A stretch of DNA of 64,000 nt, taken from Gelidibacter sediminis. GTDB lineage: Bacteria > Bacteroidota > Bacteroidia > Flavobacteriales > Flavobacteriaceae. The notes under the pieces are model-generated. The model had not been told where the DNA came from. It made no database searches and saw only the letters and a list, made by a program, of their open reading frames with translations. A program made the translations under genes and the position numbers. The stretch covers positions 496,001-560,000 of the forward strand of contig NZ_SOBW01000008.1 in the NCBI RefSeq assembly GCF_004364975.1. The letters are read 5' to 3'. Positions 18,858 through 28,900 of the stretch are shown here, piece by piece (the stretch's first letter is position 1; the number at the start of each line of letters is the position of its first letter).

Positions 18858-19862
18858 ATGAAATCAATAAACATAGTTGTAGCAATAGTGGTCACTCTAA
18901 CCATATCTTCATGTAACATCAGTAAAGCGCAAATCAATAAACCCAATGAGCAAGGGTTGTCGCTGTTGGAACTTGCTGATATACCCTATTTAAAAGGAGA
19001 AAGTCGACAAATATTTGATCCAAAACCAGCTAAGGATTTTGATGAAAACAAATGGTTCACTAATGATCATTGTTTTGTAACCGATAAAAAAGGAGAACTT
19101 CATTGGTTTGGAATCAATAATCCTTTTCCTCCAGAAGGGAAAGAACTATATAGATACCATCCCTATTTAGGTCATTTAACTTCAAATAGTGCAACCGAAA
19201 ACTGGAAACGTCAACCTTTTGCTATTAATGAAATTGAAGGAACTGAATACGTTGGAGCTCCATTTGTTGTATGGCATGATGAATCTAATCGTTGGGTAAT
19301 GGTTGTAGAACAATGGAGAGAGAAAAGGCAATTAGAGGTTTATTGGTCTACAGATTTAATGAACTGGGAAGAAACTAAAACCGCCATTTTACCAAATAAA
19401 TTAAGGATAGGAACAAGAGATCCTCATATCATGAAAGGCTCTGATGGAAAATATTGGATTCACGTGGTGGCAACTGGAAATAAAGGTGTAAAGCAATCAC
19501 AGGTACTTAGAATTAGAACTAAAGATTTCATCACTTTTGAAGACCCTGAAACCATCTTAGGGATTAATGACATAGAATGGGCAACTTTAATAGAATCTCC
19601 TTATTTAAAAGAACACAACGGACTTTGGTATTTGTTTTTTACCTATGCCCACAGACGTTATGCAGAGACATTAGTAGTTGTCTCAGATGATCCAGATCAT
19701 TTTGATTACGAAAAAAATGTGGTAACAACCTTATTTGGTCATGCGGCAGAAATAGTCAATTATAAAGGAAAAGAATATATCACTTCTTGTGGTCCTGAAG
19801 ATGCACATTATTTGAATGGTCATGGTGTGACTATGACTGAATTGGGGTGGTTAAAACAATAA
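18858..19862 (+). CDS. GH43-clan five-bladed propeller lipoprotein
   Basis: A 334-residue predicted lipoprotein (TISSC at about 15-19). The body has the three acidic motifs of the GH32/43/68/117 five-bladed propeller superfamily in order: WFTNDHCF (in place of NDP), GTRDPHIM (the RDP transition-state-stabilising motif) and LIESPYL (acid/base glutamate). It cannot be placed in a named family by eye; GH43- or GH117-like is the safest wording. A paralog with the same NDH motif lies at 23551-24549. Enzymes of this clan act on arabinofuranosides, fructosides and anhydrogalactosides, so an exo-acting role on a furanosidic sugar is a reasonable guess. Confidence 0.65.
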   Translation: MKSINIVVAIVVTLTISSCNISKAQINKPNEQGLSLLELADIPYLKGESRQIFDPKPAKDFDENKWFTNDHCFVTDKKGELHWFGINNPFPPEGKELYRYHPYLGHLTSNSATENWKRQPFAINEIEGTEYVGAPFVVWHDESNRWVMVVEQWREKRQLEVYWSTDLMNWEETKTAILPNKLRIGTRDPHIMKGSDGKYWIHVVATGNKGVKQSQVLRIRTKDFITFEDPETILGINDIEWATLIESPYLKEHNGLWYLFFTYAHRRYAETLVVVSDDPDHFDYEKNVVTTLFGHAAEIVNYKGKEYITSCGPEDAHYLNGHGVTMTELGWLKQ

Positions 19863-19891
19863 TAAATAATTGAAATAAAAAATATAAAGTC

Positions 19892-22504
19892 GTGAATAGA
19901 TTATATGCCATTATTTTAATGGGACTGTTCGTATTGAATGTAACAGCTCAAACAGATAAGAAAAGTAAATTAGAAGGCAGTTCAACAAATGAATTAAAGT
20001 ATATTGGAATGCCCGTGGGAGGAATCTGTGCAGGACAAGTATACCTTGGAGGTGATGGCCAACTTTGGTATTGGGATATTTTCAACGTAGCAATGTTAAA
20101 CCCAGGTAATGAAGGAGGACATCGATATTATGAAAACCCACTAACCCAAGATAAAAAGTTTGAAAACGGTTTTGGATTGACCATTCGCCAAGGAGATCGT
20201 GTTCTTGTGAGAGCTTTAAACAGTACAGGTTTTTCGGATGTGCTATTTGAAGGAGAATATCCTGTTGGTAAAGTTTCTTATAATGATGATAGGTTACCAG
20301 TAAGTGCAAACTTAGTAGCTTATTCTCCTTTTATCCCAACAGATGCTAAGAATTCTGGATTACCAGTTACAATATTAGAATATACAGTAAGCAATAATGA
20401 TGATGAAGATGTAGCTATAGAATTATCAGGATGGTTACAAAATATGTCAAGTTTCTTAAGTGCAGAAGGCAATGAAGGAAAGCATACTAATAAAGTGATT
20501 TCAACAGAAGAATATACTCGTTTGGTATGTGAGAGCGATGATAAATTTAAAGATAAATTACCCGATTGGGGCTCAATGAGTTTGACTTTAGTTGGTAAAG
20601 GAAAGGCTACTGCAGAATCTATTGATTCAAAAGGATTGCCAATTTTTAACGCGAATGGTGACAAGAAGGAAGCCTCGACAAGTCTTGGAAATAAGCTAGT
20701 CGGTAGCGTATCTGGATCTACAGTTTTAAAACCAGGAGAAAGCAAGACTTTTACGTTTCATTTAAGTTGGTACTTTCCAAATATTCATTTGTGGGATGGA
20801 GGGCATCATTGGAAAAATAAAGAAAACCTAAGACATTATTATACGACATATTTTAATAGTTCTAAAGAGGTGTCTGATTATTTACTAAATAATAATAATC
20901 TTTTGGAAACCACCAAAACATGGAATAAAACTTGGTATGATTCTTCCTTGCCAAAATGGTTTTTAGACAGAACATTTGTCAATGTTAGTACTTTGGCTAC
21001 CACAGCCTCGGTAAGGTTTAACGATCTAACCGATTCTCCAGAAAGTGAAGGACGCTTTTATACTTTTGAAGGAGTTTATCTAGGTGAAGGAACTTGCACC
21101 CATGTTTTTCATTATGAGCAAGCTATGGGTAGAGTTTTCCCAAACTTGGCACGACAACTTAGAGAACAGATAGATTTAGGCTTGTCATATGAAGAAAATG
21201 GTATTATTGGTTATCGGGGTGAATTTAGTAATACAGGACGTCATGATGGACGAGGATTTGCTATTGATGGGCACGCAGGTACGATAATGCGCATTTACCG
21301 TGAACATTTAATGTCTTCAGACAAAACATTTCTAAAAAATAACTGGAAGAGAATTAAGAAATCTATCCAGGTTATGATAGATCAGGATAAGGAAAAAACA
21401 GGACGTGCTGATGGGATTTTGGAAGGTAAACAATACAATACCTTAGATAGAACTTGGTATGGAAAAATTACTTGGATAAGTGGTTTGTATGCAGCTTCTT
21501 TAAGAGCAGGGGTTGAAATGGCAAAGGAAATGGGTGACTCTAAATTTTCTAGGGAATGTGAAAAAATAGCAAATAAATCATTCAAAAATATTTCTAAGGA
21601 ATTATTTAATGGAGAATATTTTATTCAAAAAACAGATATGGAACATCCTGATTCTCCAAATACCAATATAGGCTGTCATACCGATCAATTATTGGGGCAA
21701 TATTGGACGACTCAAACAGGGTTGGGAGATATTTTACCAAGCGATCAGGTAAAAAAAGCACTTCAATCTATTATGAAATACAATTTTACCGATAACTATG
21801 GAGACTATTTGAAGCATGCAGATATTCCTGTAAAACGTTTCTATGCTGATAAAGATGAACAAGGAATTATTATGTGCACCTTTCCAAAAGGCGGTACAGA
21901 TGAGGCTCCTGGAATTATTAAAAATGAATGGGAAAATCTGGTTATAGGTTATTTTAGTGAAATATGGACCGGACAGGAACATCAATTGGCGGCAACTCTT
22001 ATCTCTGAGGGACTTGTAGAAGAGGCTATGAAAATTGAAAAAGCGGTACATGATCGCTATGCTCCTTCAAAAAGAAACCCATATAACGAGATTGAGTATG
22101 GGAATCATTATACCAGAGCAATGAGTGGTTATGCTCCTTTTATTGCGGCTTCTGGCTTTAAATATTATGGCCCAAAGGGAATTATTGGTTTTGCACCGAA
22201 GATGAATCCGGAAAACTTTAAATCAGCCTTTATAACAGCAGAAGGCTGGGGAAGTTTTAGTCAACAGGTAACGGATTCTTCCCAAGAAGTACAGTTGAGT
22301 ATGAATTATGGCAAATTAAACCTGAATCAAATCCAACTCGAACTTCCTAAGGGGAAAAAAGCTTCCAAGTGGCAGATTACCTTAAATGGAGAAGCTGTGA
22401 CGACCCTTGACTCTAAATCTATAGAAGGAGCATTAAATATAAGAACAGCTCCCATTTCCTTAGAGAAAGGAGATGTTATAAAAGCAGTGTTAGTCCTGAA
22501 ATAA
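19892..22504 (+). CDS. GH116-like glycoside hydrolase
   Basis: An 870-residue secreted protein starting with GTG at 19892, with a signal peptide ending VTAQ. The N-terminal domain (about 30-330) begins YIGMPVGGICAGQVYLGGDGQLWYWDIFN, characteristic of the GH116 N-terminal beta-sandwich. The C-terminal (alpha/alpha)6 domain contains GTCTHVFHYEQAMGRVFP, the region holding the catalytic glutamate, and NTLDRTWYGKITWISGLYAASLRAG, the region holding the acid/base aspartate. Characterised GH116 enzymes are beta-glucosidases, beta-xylosidases or N-acetylglucosaminidases. Six bases separate it from the next gene, so they are cotranscribed. Confidence 0.85.
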   Translation: MNRLYAIILMGLFVLNVTAQTDKKSKLEGSSTNELKYIGMPVGGICAGQVYLGGDGQLWYWDIFNVAMLNPGNEGGHRYYENPLTQDKKFENGFGLTIRQGDRVLVRALNSTGFSDVLFEGEYPVGKVSYNDDRLPVSANLVAYSPFIPTDAKNSGLPVTILEYTVSNNDDEDVAIELSGWLQNMSSFLSAEGNEGKHTNKVISTEEYTRLVCESDDKFKDKLPDWGSMSLTLVGKGKATAESIDSKGLPIFNANGDKKEASTSLGNKLVGSVSGSTVLKPGESKTFTFHLSWYFPNIHLWDGGHHWKNKENLRHYYTTYFNSSKEVSDYLLNNNNLLETTKTWNKTWYDSSLPKWFLDRTFVNVSTLATTASVRFNDLTDSPESEGRFYTFEGVYLGEGTCTHVFHYEQAMGRVFPNLARQLREQIDLGLSYEENGIIGYRGEFSNTGRHDGRGFAIDGHAGTIMRIYREHLMSSDKTFLKNNWKRIKKSIQVMIDQDKEKTGRADGILEGKQYNTLDRTWYGKITWISGLYAASLRAGVEMAKEMGDSKFSRECEKIANKSFKNISKELFNGEYFIQKTDMEHPDSPNTNIGCHTDQLLGQYWTTQTGLGDILPSDQVKKALQSIMKYNFTDNYGDYLKHADIPVKRFYADKDEQGIIMCTFPKGGTDEAPGIIKNEWENLVIGYFSEIWTGQEHQLAATLISEGLVEEAMKIEKAVHDRYAPSKRNPYNEIEYGNHYTRAMSGYAPFIAASGFKYYGPKGIIGFAPKMNPENFKSAFITAEGWGSFSQQVTDSSQEVQLSMNYGKLNLNQIQLELPKGKKASKWQITLNGEAVTTLDSKSIEGALNIRTAPISLEKGDVIKAVLVLK

Positions 22505-22510
22505 TATACA

Positions 22511-23437
22511 ATGAAAATAAGATCCAATTTTGTTATAACCATATTTACCCTGATTTCTATCTTTTTGAATATGTCTTGCTCCTCAACAGAAAAAGTTCTT
22601 GGCAGTAAAAGACAGCCCTTGGCCAAACATATTATTTTGGTAGGGGCCGATGGGTTAGGAGCTTATGCCTTTGATAAAGCAGAGATGCCTAATATAAGAA
22701 AAATGATGGAGGGAGGAGCATATTCTTTAAGTGCTAGAGCAGTACTACCTTCTTCAAGTGCTGTAAATTGGGCTTCCATGATAATGGGATCGGGACCAGA
22801 GCTTCATGGCTTTACGGAATGGGGAAGCAAAAAACCAGAGTTACCTTCTGTTGTTCTGGGAAAAAGCGGACTTTATCCTACCATTTTTAGTGTTATAGAT
22901 CAGCAATTGCCAAAGGCTAAAATGGGGGTGTCCTATAGTTGGTCAGGAATAGGCTATCTTTTTGAAAAAGAGTTGGTCGATCTGGACAGAAAAGGTGAAA
23001 CAGAAGAAGAAACGATGCAGAATGGCATTGATTTTATTATCCATGAAAAGCCCGCCTTTACTTTTATACATCTAGATGAGCCAGATCATACAGGTCATGC
23101 TATTGGCCACGATACTCCTGAATATTACAGCGCTGTATCTCGTATAGATAAGCTGGTAGGAAACCTTTTAGAAGCCTTGGAAAAGGAAAATTTAATGCAA
23201 GAGACTATCATTATTTTTACCGCAGACCATGGTGGAATAATTACTGGCCATGGAGGAAAAACTTTATTAGAAACTCAGATTCCTTGGATCGCCTATGGAA
23301 AAGGAATATTGGGGAAAGGCGAACTTAAAAACACTATTGTTACCTATGATACGGCAGCTACCATTGCATATCTATTAGGGTTAAAAGTTCCAGAATCATG
23401 GCGTGGAAAACCGGTAACCGAAATTTTTACCCCCTAG
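22511..23437 (+). CDS. Type I phosphodiesterase / nucleotide-pyrophosphatase-like lipoprotein
   Basis: A 308-residue predicted lipoprotein (NMSC at about 17-20) of the alkaline phosphatase superfamily. The two-metal site can be traced: LVGADGLGAYAF, the nucleophile region LPSSSAVNWASM (a serine where many family members have threonine), DEPDHTGHAIGH, FTADHGG and TGHGG. This set supports an active NPP-type phosphodiesterase rather than a sulfatase, since no CxPxR or SxPxR formylglycine motif is present. It is tightly linked to the GH116-like gene. A possible job is removal of a phosphodiester substituent from the glycan in the periplasm. Confidence 0.8.
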   Translation: MKIRSNFVITIFTLISIFLNMSCSSTEKVLGSKRQPLAKHIILVGADGLGAYAFDKAEMPNIRKMMEGGAYSLSARAVLPSSSAVNWASMIMGSGPELHGFTEWGSKKPELPSVVLGKSGLYPTIFSVIDQQLPKAKMGVSYSWSGIGYLFEKELVDLDRKGETEEETMQNGIDFIIHEKPAFTFIHLDEPDHTGHAIGHDTPEYYSAVSRIDKLVGNLLEALEKENLMQETIIIFTADHGGIITGHGGKTLLETQIPWIAYGKGILGKGELKNTIVTYDTAATIAYLLGLKVPESWRGKPVTEIFTP

Positions 23438-23550
23438 ATATTATATCAAAAAATAGTATTATAAAATAAGTATGTCGGAAACTAATTTAATTTAGGAGTT
23501 AAGATATGTTAGTTGCACAGGACGATAAAAAATCAATAAATAGGATATAT

Positions 23551-24549
23551 ATGAAAAATAAATTTTTAAAATTACCCTTTTCCCTAATGTTGGCAGGAAT
23601 AACGATGATTCCTATGGGATGCAAACAGAAATCCATAAAAACAGAGAAACCGAAAGAAGCTACCTTTAAGGTAGAAACTCCCATAATTTCTGGTGAATGG
23701 GAACATATATTTAATCCAAATGATACCCGTTCTGAAATCGATACGACTTGGTACACCAACGACCATTGTTTTGCCAAGGGGCCAGACGGCAAATGGCATG
23801 CCTATGGTATTATTGGTCATAAACCCATTAACCCCTGGACCGGAGAAAATAAACTTTTCCATATTTCTGCTGATAGCATTTCCCAATTAAAGTGGGAAGA
23901 CCACGATTATGCTCTTAAGGTAAAGCCTGGAGTTGAACGGGTGCTATGGGCACCCCATGTCTTTCAGGAAAACGGTAAAAATTACATGTTCTATAATATA
24001 GGCAATTTACAGGAAAATGCACCAAATTATGCCAGTTGGGGACAGTTGTGTATGGCAGAATCCGATGATATGTTTAATTGGAAACGGCATGAATTAAACC
24101 CTTTGTTTAGCGACCCTGGGCATGCCCGAGACTCGTATATTTTTAAAGACAATGGTATGTACTACTTTTATTATACCCGAACCTTCAATGAAGTGGATAT
24201 TCGATCTTGTGTAGCAGTTAGAACCAGTCCGGATCTGAAACATTGGAGTGGACCAAAAATTGTTCACACCCAACCCTATGAAGCGGATTGGGGAGGTGAT
24301 TCCGAGAGTCCCTTTATAGTAAAAAGAGATGGTTTATACTACCTATTTGTGTGTCTTGCACTCACCGATTATAATGAAACCCATGTATATTGGTCAAAAG
24401 ACCCTACAAATTTTCCCATAGAAAATTTAGTGACCTCCCTGCCTTTGCATGCCCCTGAGGTAATTAAGGTTAGTGAAGATGAATGGTATATCTCCAATAC
24501 TGGTTGGGATAAAAAAGGATTATCCATAGCTAAATTGGAATGGAAATAA
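23551..24549 (+). CDS. GH43-clan five-bladed propeller lipoprotein (second paralog)
   Basis: A 332-residue predicted lipoprotein starting at the ATG at 23551; the open frame reaching back to 23506 adds 15 residues before the signal sequence (lipobox PMGC). It repeats the motif order seen in the protein at 18858: WYTNDHCFA, HARDSYIFKDNG (RD with Ser in place of Pro) and DSESPFIVKRDGLYYLF. This is a GH43/GH32-type five-bladed propeller without a family name that I can assign. The loss of the proline after RD and the shared NDH motif mark the pair as a distinct subgroup. Confidence 0.65.
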   Translation: MKNKFLKLPFSLMLAGITMIPMGCKQKSIKTEKPKEATFKVETPIISGEWEHIFNPNDTRSEIDTTWYTNDHCFAKGPDGKWHAYGIIGHKPINPWTGENKLFHISADSISQLKWEDHDYALKVKPGVERVLWAPHVFQENGKNYMFYNIGNLQENAPNYASWGQLCMAESDDMFNWKRHELNPLFSDPGHARDSYIFKDNGMYYFYYTRTFNEVDIRSCVAVRTSPDLKHWSGPKIVHTQPYEADWGGDSESPFIVKRDGLYYLFVCLALTDYNETHVYWSKDPTNFPIENLVTSLPLHAPEVIKVSEDEWYISNTGWDKKGLSIAKLEWK

Positions 24550-24556
24550 TTTTAGT

Positions 24557-25474
24557 ATGAAGGATAATATAGATAGAAGAAGTGTTATTAAAAAATTAGG
24601 AATCGGAGCAGGTGCAATGTTGATGCCGCAACTCGGGAATTCACAAAAATTTGATGAGGAAGGCAATGGTAAAAAAGTGTTGACAATTGCACATATTACC
24701 GATATTCATATGCGACCAGAATTGAATGCTCCAATGCGATTTAGGCAATGTATGGCCAATATTAAATCACATAAAATTGACTTCTTTCTCAATGGGGGTG
24801 ATACAATTTATGCTGCGGATTATGTTGATATTAGACGAGAACGGGTAGAGGAACAATGGAACCTATGGCAAGAATTAAGAAGTGAATTATCTGAATACGA
24901 AATTTATAGTTGTCTAGGGAATCATGATATGTGGTGGGCCGCTCCGGATAATATGGATAGAATGTATGGAAAGGATTATGTTGTGAGTCAATTGGGAATA
25001 CCCAACAGGTATTATAGTTTTGACAAAGAAGGATGGCATTTCATTATTTTGGATAGTAATAATGGCAAGGCTGGCTCATTGGATGAAGAGCAGCGCGTTT
25101 GGTTACAGGAGGACTTAAAGTCGCTTGATCAAGGAAGCAATGTTTTAATAATGTCACATTATCCGATTTTGGGGGTTTGTACAATATTAGATGGTGGAAA
25201 TCATACGGACAGTGCTGAAATTGCTTCCTTGTTTTATGAGCATCGGGACAAGAAGATAAATTGTCTAAGTGGACATGTACATTTGTTGGATACTGCTCAG
25301 TATAATGGAGTAAATTATTTCTGCAATGGAGCTCTTAGCGGATTTTGGTGGGAGGAAGGCAATGAGCAATCCAAAGGAAAATATTGGTATAAAGAAACGC
25401 CCCCAGGGTATGCAATTGTCAATCTATACCATGATGGTCTCATCGAAAATAAGTATTATCCTCATTCTTTCTAA
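24557..25474 (+). CDS. Calcineurin-like metallophosphoesterase with Tat-type leader
   Basis: A 305-residue metallophosphatase. The five metal-binding motifs are complete: ITDIHM (D-x-H), NGGDTIY (GD), CLGNHDMWW (GNHD), MSHYP and SGHVHLLD (GHVH). The N-terminus carries twin arginines (DRRSVIKKLGIGAGAML), suggesting Tat export of a folded, metal-loaded enzyme. Eight bases separate it from the upstream propeller gene. Together with the NPP-type enzyme two genes away it suggests that the target glycan carries phosphate or phosphodiester groups; a housekeeping phosphatase role cannot be excluded. Confidence 0.85.
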   Translation: MKDNIDRRSVIKKLGIGAGAMLMPQLGNSQKFDEEGNGKKVLTIAHITDIHMRPELNAPMRFRQCMANIKSHKIDFFLNGGDTIYAADYVDIRRERVEEQWNLWQELRSELSEYEIYSCLGNHDMWWAAPDNMDRMYGKDYVVSQLGIPNRYYSFDKEGWHFIILDSNNGKAGSLDEEQRVWLQEDLKSLDQGSNVLIMSHYPILGVCTILDGGNHTDSAEIASLFYEHRDKKINCLSGHVHLLDTAQYNGVNYFCNGALSGFWWEEGNEQSKGKYWYKETPPGYAIVNLYHDGLIENKYYPHSF

Positions 25475-25913
25475 GGCTAAAAATTATAGAGGTGAGATAT
25501 TTTTAAGAACAATAGGGTACCTAATGAAAAAACCCAAAGGTTAAATTTTAATATATTTTTAGTAAAATATTATTGTTTTAATTTATTTTTTATACATTAG
25601 CTAAATCGAATTAGCGTAAGATAAGAGTATTTAACCGGATCTAACTACATAGATATTTTTTTAATTATTTTGCTAAATCGAATTAGCTTTATAATTAAAG
25701 GCTATTTATTATTAGGGTGTTTTTTTTTAAACTATTCGCTGAAACGGTTAAACTAAAATAGCGGTTTATTAAAATATCTGCGCGCCAGATAAAATTAAAT
25801 ATTAACCTATGAATAATTATATATGACATAAAATGTAAAAACAAAGGCCGATTCAAAAGAATAATGTGGCATGAAAAATTTGAAAATTATCAACCAACTA
25901 CCAAAACTAAAAT
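25475..25913 (+). promoter_or_regulatory. susC regulatory region with two identical LacI-type operators
   Basis: 439 bases without a gene. Two identical 16-bp operators, GCTAAATCGAATTAGC, lie at 25600-25615 and 25672-25687, 72 bases apart centre to centre, about seven helical turns. The first overlaps a TACATTAG box (25593-25600) that has a TTG 17 bases upstream (25573-25575). A weaker look-alike, GCTGAAACGGTTAA, follows at 25738-25751. The paired sites suggest looping or cooperative repression of susC/susD. About 160 bases of leader follow before the susC start. Confidence 0.75.
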
Positions 25914-28900
25914 ATGATGAAAAACTCTTGTTTTGATAAAAAATTACAATTCTTGCTAAACCAAGTAATAAGAAAGGGTATTCTCTTTTTATCTATCGCT
26001 TCGTTGACAAGTTTCAATGCACATGCAGAAAGCAATGTGAATATTCCGGTATTACGACAAAATTTATTGGTCAGTAATTCCATTTTAACAGACGCATTTA
26101 GCCTTTCTGACAATGTTCAAGACGGTATCGTTAAAGGTTCTATTACCGATGGAAGTGGAATGCCATTACCTGGTGCAAATGTTGTTGTTATAAGTAGTAA
26201 TATAGGTGCAGTAGCAGATTTTGATGGTAACTACTCTATTAAGGCGAAAAGAGGTGATGTTCTGGAGTTTTCATATTTAGGAATGCATAAAAAATCTATT
26301 ACTGTAGGAGACACTAATACTATTAATGTTGTTCTAGAAGAAGATGCCAACGCCTTGGAAGAGGTGATTGTGGTTGGGTATGGGACACAAAACAGAAAGA
26401 CTTTAGCTGGTGCTGTGGACCAAATTGGTTCTCAAATTATTGAAGATAGACCAGTAAATAACATAACTACCGCATTGCAGGGGGCTATACCGGGACTAAC
26501 AATCACTAAGAGCAGTGGACAACCTGGTAGAGAGAACTTTAATATTAACATTCGTGGTTTTTCATCTATTAATGGAGGTAATAATCCATTGGTTATTATT
26601 GATGGGATTCCTGGAGATTTAAGTTTGTTAAATCCTAATGATATAGCGAATGTTACGGTATTAAAAGATGCAGCAGCCTCTATTTATGGAGCTCGTGCTG
26701 CTGGTGGTGTCCTTTTAATTACAACTAAAAAAGGGAAAAAAGGAGGTAAACCAAAAATTGAGCTCAATTCTACTTACGCTATTAGCTCGCCAGCAAACCT
26801 ATTTGAATTGGTAGATGTTAGGCAGTGGGCAGAAATGGAGATTGATGCCATAGCAAATGCTGGAGGAAGGTCTGATTGGGAAGATTGGATTGATGATATT
26901 GGTCCAGATACACCACCGTTATACTTAGATGCGGCTGGTAATGCTATCTTCTTCCAAACTACTAACTTAAATGATATTGTGTTTGAAAATGGACACCAAC
27001 AACAGTATAACGCTAGCATAAGCGGAGGTGGAGAACATTCAGATTATTTATTTTCGGCGGGGTATGTGTTTACAGATGGTATTATTGCACCAGCATCAGA
27101 CGATAATGAAAGATTAAACTTAAGAATGAATTATGGGTTTGATATTTCAAATAAATTAAGAATAGATACCCGTATATCTATAGAAGATAACAAAAGAAGA
27201 GAGTCTGCCGATGTACATACAGGAGCACGAACAAGTTCTATAGATAGAGCTTTAGAATCGGTTGTCTCAAATTATGTTTGGTTTCCTGCTTTAACTCCAG
27301 AAGGAAGACCGTTTGGTCAATGGGGTTGGGGTAGCCCGATTGGACAGTTTGATAATGGTCTTAAACAACAAAATACCAATGTTATTAGAACCAATGCCTC
27401 TGTTAAGTGGAAACCCATTAAAGGACTTACTGTAACTGGACAGGCAGGCATTACAAGTACAAACAGAAATACCAGTAATAGAACTAAGCAAGTGCCATTA
27501 TATAATGGAAGAGATGAATTTGCTTATTTTGAATGGGGTACTAATATTCCTTTTGCGTATAAACAAAATGAAAAAACTACGTACAGAAACTATACTGGTT
27601 TTTTTGATTACGAAACTACGTTTGATGATAAGCATGAGATTAGTGTAACAGCAGGAGCAAGTCACGAAGAGCAAGAATTTCAGTGGTTTTTTGCGCAAAG
27701 ACAAGATTTTTCTCAAGAGGAGCTATTTGCTTTAAGTTTAGGAGGGTCAGAAAATCAACAAGCTGCTGGTGGTGGTAACCACTGGGCAATTAAATCTTTT
27801 TTTGGTAGAGCTAGGTATGTGTTTGATTCCAAGTATATTCTTGAAGGAAACTTTAGAAGAGATGGAACGTCTCGTTTTTCGCCAGATCAAAGATGGGGTA
27901 ATTTTTATGGAGTATTTGGAGCCTGGGTACTTTCGGAAGAAAGCTTTATGGCAAATCAAAATGTTTTTGATAACTTAAAGTTAAGGGCTTCATGGGGGCA
28001 AACAGGTAATCAAAGTGCTGGTGGACTATACGATTACTTGCCAAATATTAATTTAGGAATTAATAATTACCCATTTGGGGCTTCTCCATCAGCCACATTA
28101 GGTGCTGGCGAAGCTGGATTGGTTTCAACTATAAGAACATGGGAAAACCTTGAAACAACCAATCTTGGTATCGATGCTTCTTTCTTAAATTCAAGATTAA
28201 ATGTAGGTTTCGATTACTTTATTAAGAATAACGATAATATGTTGGTAGGGGTTAATTTACCAGCTGTTTTAGGAGGTACACCACCAGCTCAAAACATAGG
28301 TGAGTTAGAGACTAAAGGTTGGGAATTAAACTTAGGTTGGAACGACCAAACAAGCTCTGGTTTTTCTTATGGTGTTAAGTTTAATTTGGCTGATAACACA
28401 AATAAGCTAATAGATTTAAATGGTGCTGATTTAGCTCGTTCAGGTTTAAATGGTGTTAGGGAAGGTTTTCCGATTAATACCTATTTTGGATATAATTTTA
28501 CCGGTCTAATACAAAATCAGCAGGAATTAGATGCTTTTTCAAGCCTTGAAAACGTGCCGTCAAGTCAGTTAGGTCTGGGAGATTCAATGTTTGAAGATAT
28601 AAATGGTGATGGAAAACTGTCTGCTGTAGATGACGATGGTAATGACGCTGATATCGTGCCTTTAGGAACCATACAACCAAGATATACCTTTGGTGTAAAT
28701 TTAACAGCTGCTTACAAAGGCTGGGATTTTAGTGCCTTTATACAAGGGGTTGGCAAGCGAACACATTTCTATCAAGGTGATTTTGCCATACCATGGTCAC
28801 AACCTTGGAGACCACCACTTAAAAGGTTCTATGGTAATACTTGGACACCAGAAAACACTGGTGCCCCATTCCCAAGATTAATACAAAACGATGTAAGATG

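Noticed and set aside
21734-22051. A 105-residue minus-strand reading frame inside the GH116-like gene
   Set aside because: It lies wholly within a well-supported gene on the other strand and has composition typical of antisense frames.
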